DNA of 5,145 nt from Planctomycetales bacterium 4484_123 (GTDB lineage Bacteria; Planctomycetota; Phycisphaerae; SM23-33). The translations under genes were made by a program, and so were the position numbers. The notes under the pieces are model-generated. The model was not told the origin of the DNA and made no database searches. It worked only from the letters and a program-made list of their open reading frames with translations. The stretch lies in contig MVCS01000136.1 in the NCBI GenBank assembly GCA_002049885.1, forward strand, positions 1 to 5,145, written 5' to 3'. Within the stretch, counting starts at the first letter, position 1. Each line of letters opens with the position of its first letter. Of this stretch, positions 5,130 through 5,145 are shown in pieces.

Positions 5130-5145
5130 TTCAACGCCGCTGCGA

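Noticed and set aside
4667..5134. A 155-codon minus-strand frame spanning ffs and the dnaX start
   Set aside because: It overlaps the SRP RNA and the first part of dnaX in another frame, with no plausible domain.

Overview
The window is G+C-rich (roughly two thirds G+C by eye) bacterial chromosome, and every gene I can support lies on the minus strand. Reading down that strand from the right edge, the order is the small signal recognition particle RNA (ffs), dnaX (DNA polymerase III tau/gamma clamp-loader subunit), a YbaB/EbfC-family nucleoid protein, recR, and a secreted protein of about 481 residues that I do not recognise. The order ffs-dnaX-ybaB-recR is an old and widely conserved housekeeping block, known for example in Bacillus, with dnaX-ybaB-recR also in E. 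coli. The window is therefore a core replication/repair locus, not an accessory island.

Layout: 5032-5129 ffs; 4857-5031 a leader or intergenic stretch with degenerate 7-base repeats; 3015-4856 dnaX; 2942-3014 a short gap with a hairpin and the ybaB ribosome binding site; 2609-2941 ybaB (GTG start); 2415-2608 intergenic, its ybaB-proximal part again a 7-base repeat block; 1815-2414 recR; 1594-1814 intergenic with two different 7-base repeat blocks; 148-1593 the unrecognised secreted protein (GTG start); 1-147 its downstream flank. DnaX loads the sliding clamp and organises the replisome, RecR acts with RecO/RecF in gap repair, YbaB-family proteins bind DNA, and the SRP RNA works in membrane targeting. 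The first three share a replication/repair theme; ffs is a conserved neighbour.

The most interesting signal is inside dnaX. An uninterrupted run of ten A residues in the mRNA, followed by G, lies at codons 413-416 of 613, just where short gamma forms of DnaX are made in E. coli (ribosomal frameshift) and Thermus (slippage). Losing one A gives an immediate UAG and a product of about 416 residues. A -1 shift gives about 446 residues. A G-rich SD-like run precedes the A run and strong nested stem-loop potential begins four bases after it. The second theme is that all three intergenic regions carry degenerate tandem heptamers, each with its own consensus.

Organism: high G+C, this core gene order, and intergenic heptamer arrays that give spurious peptides such as 'MPNAEC' when translated are things I associate with Planctomycetota, perhaps a Phycisphaerae-like lineage. 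This is inference from pattern memory; no marker in the window proves it.
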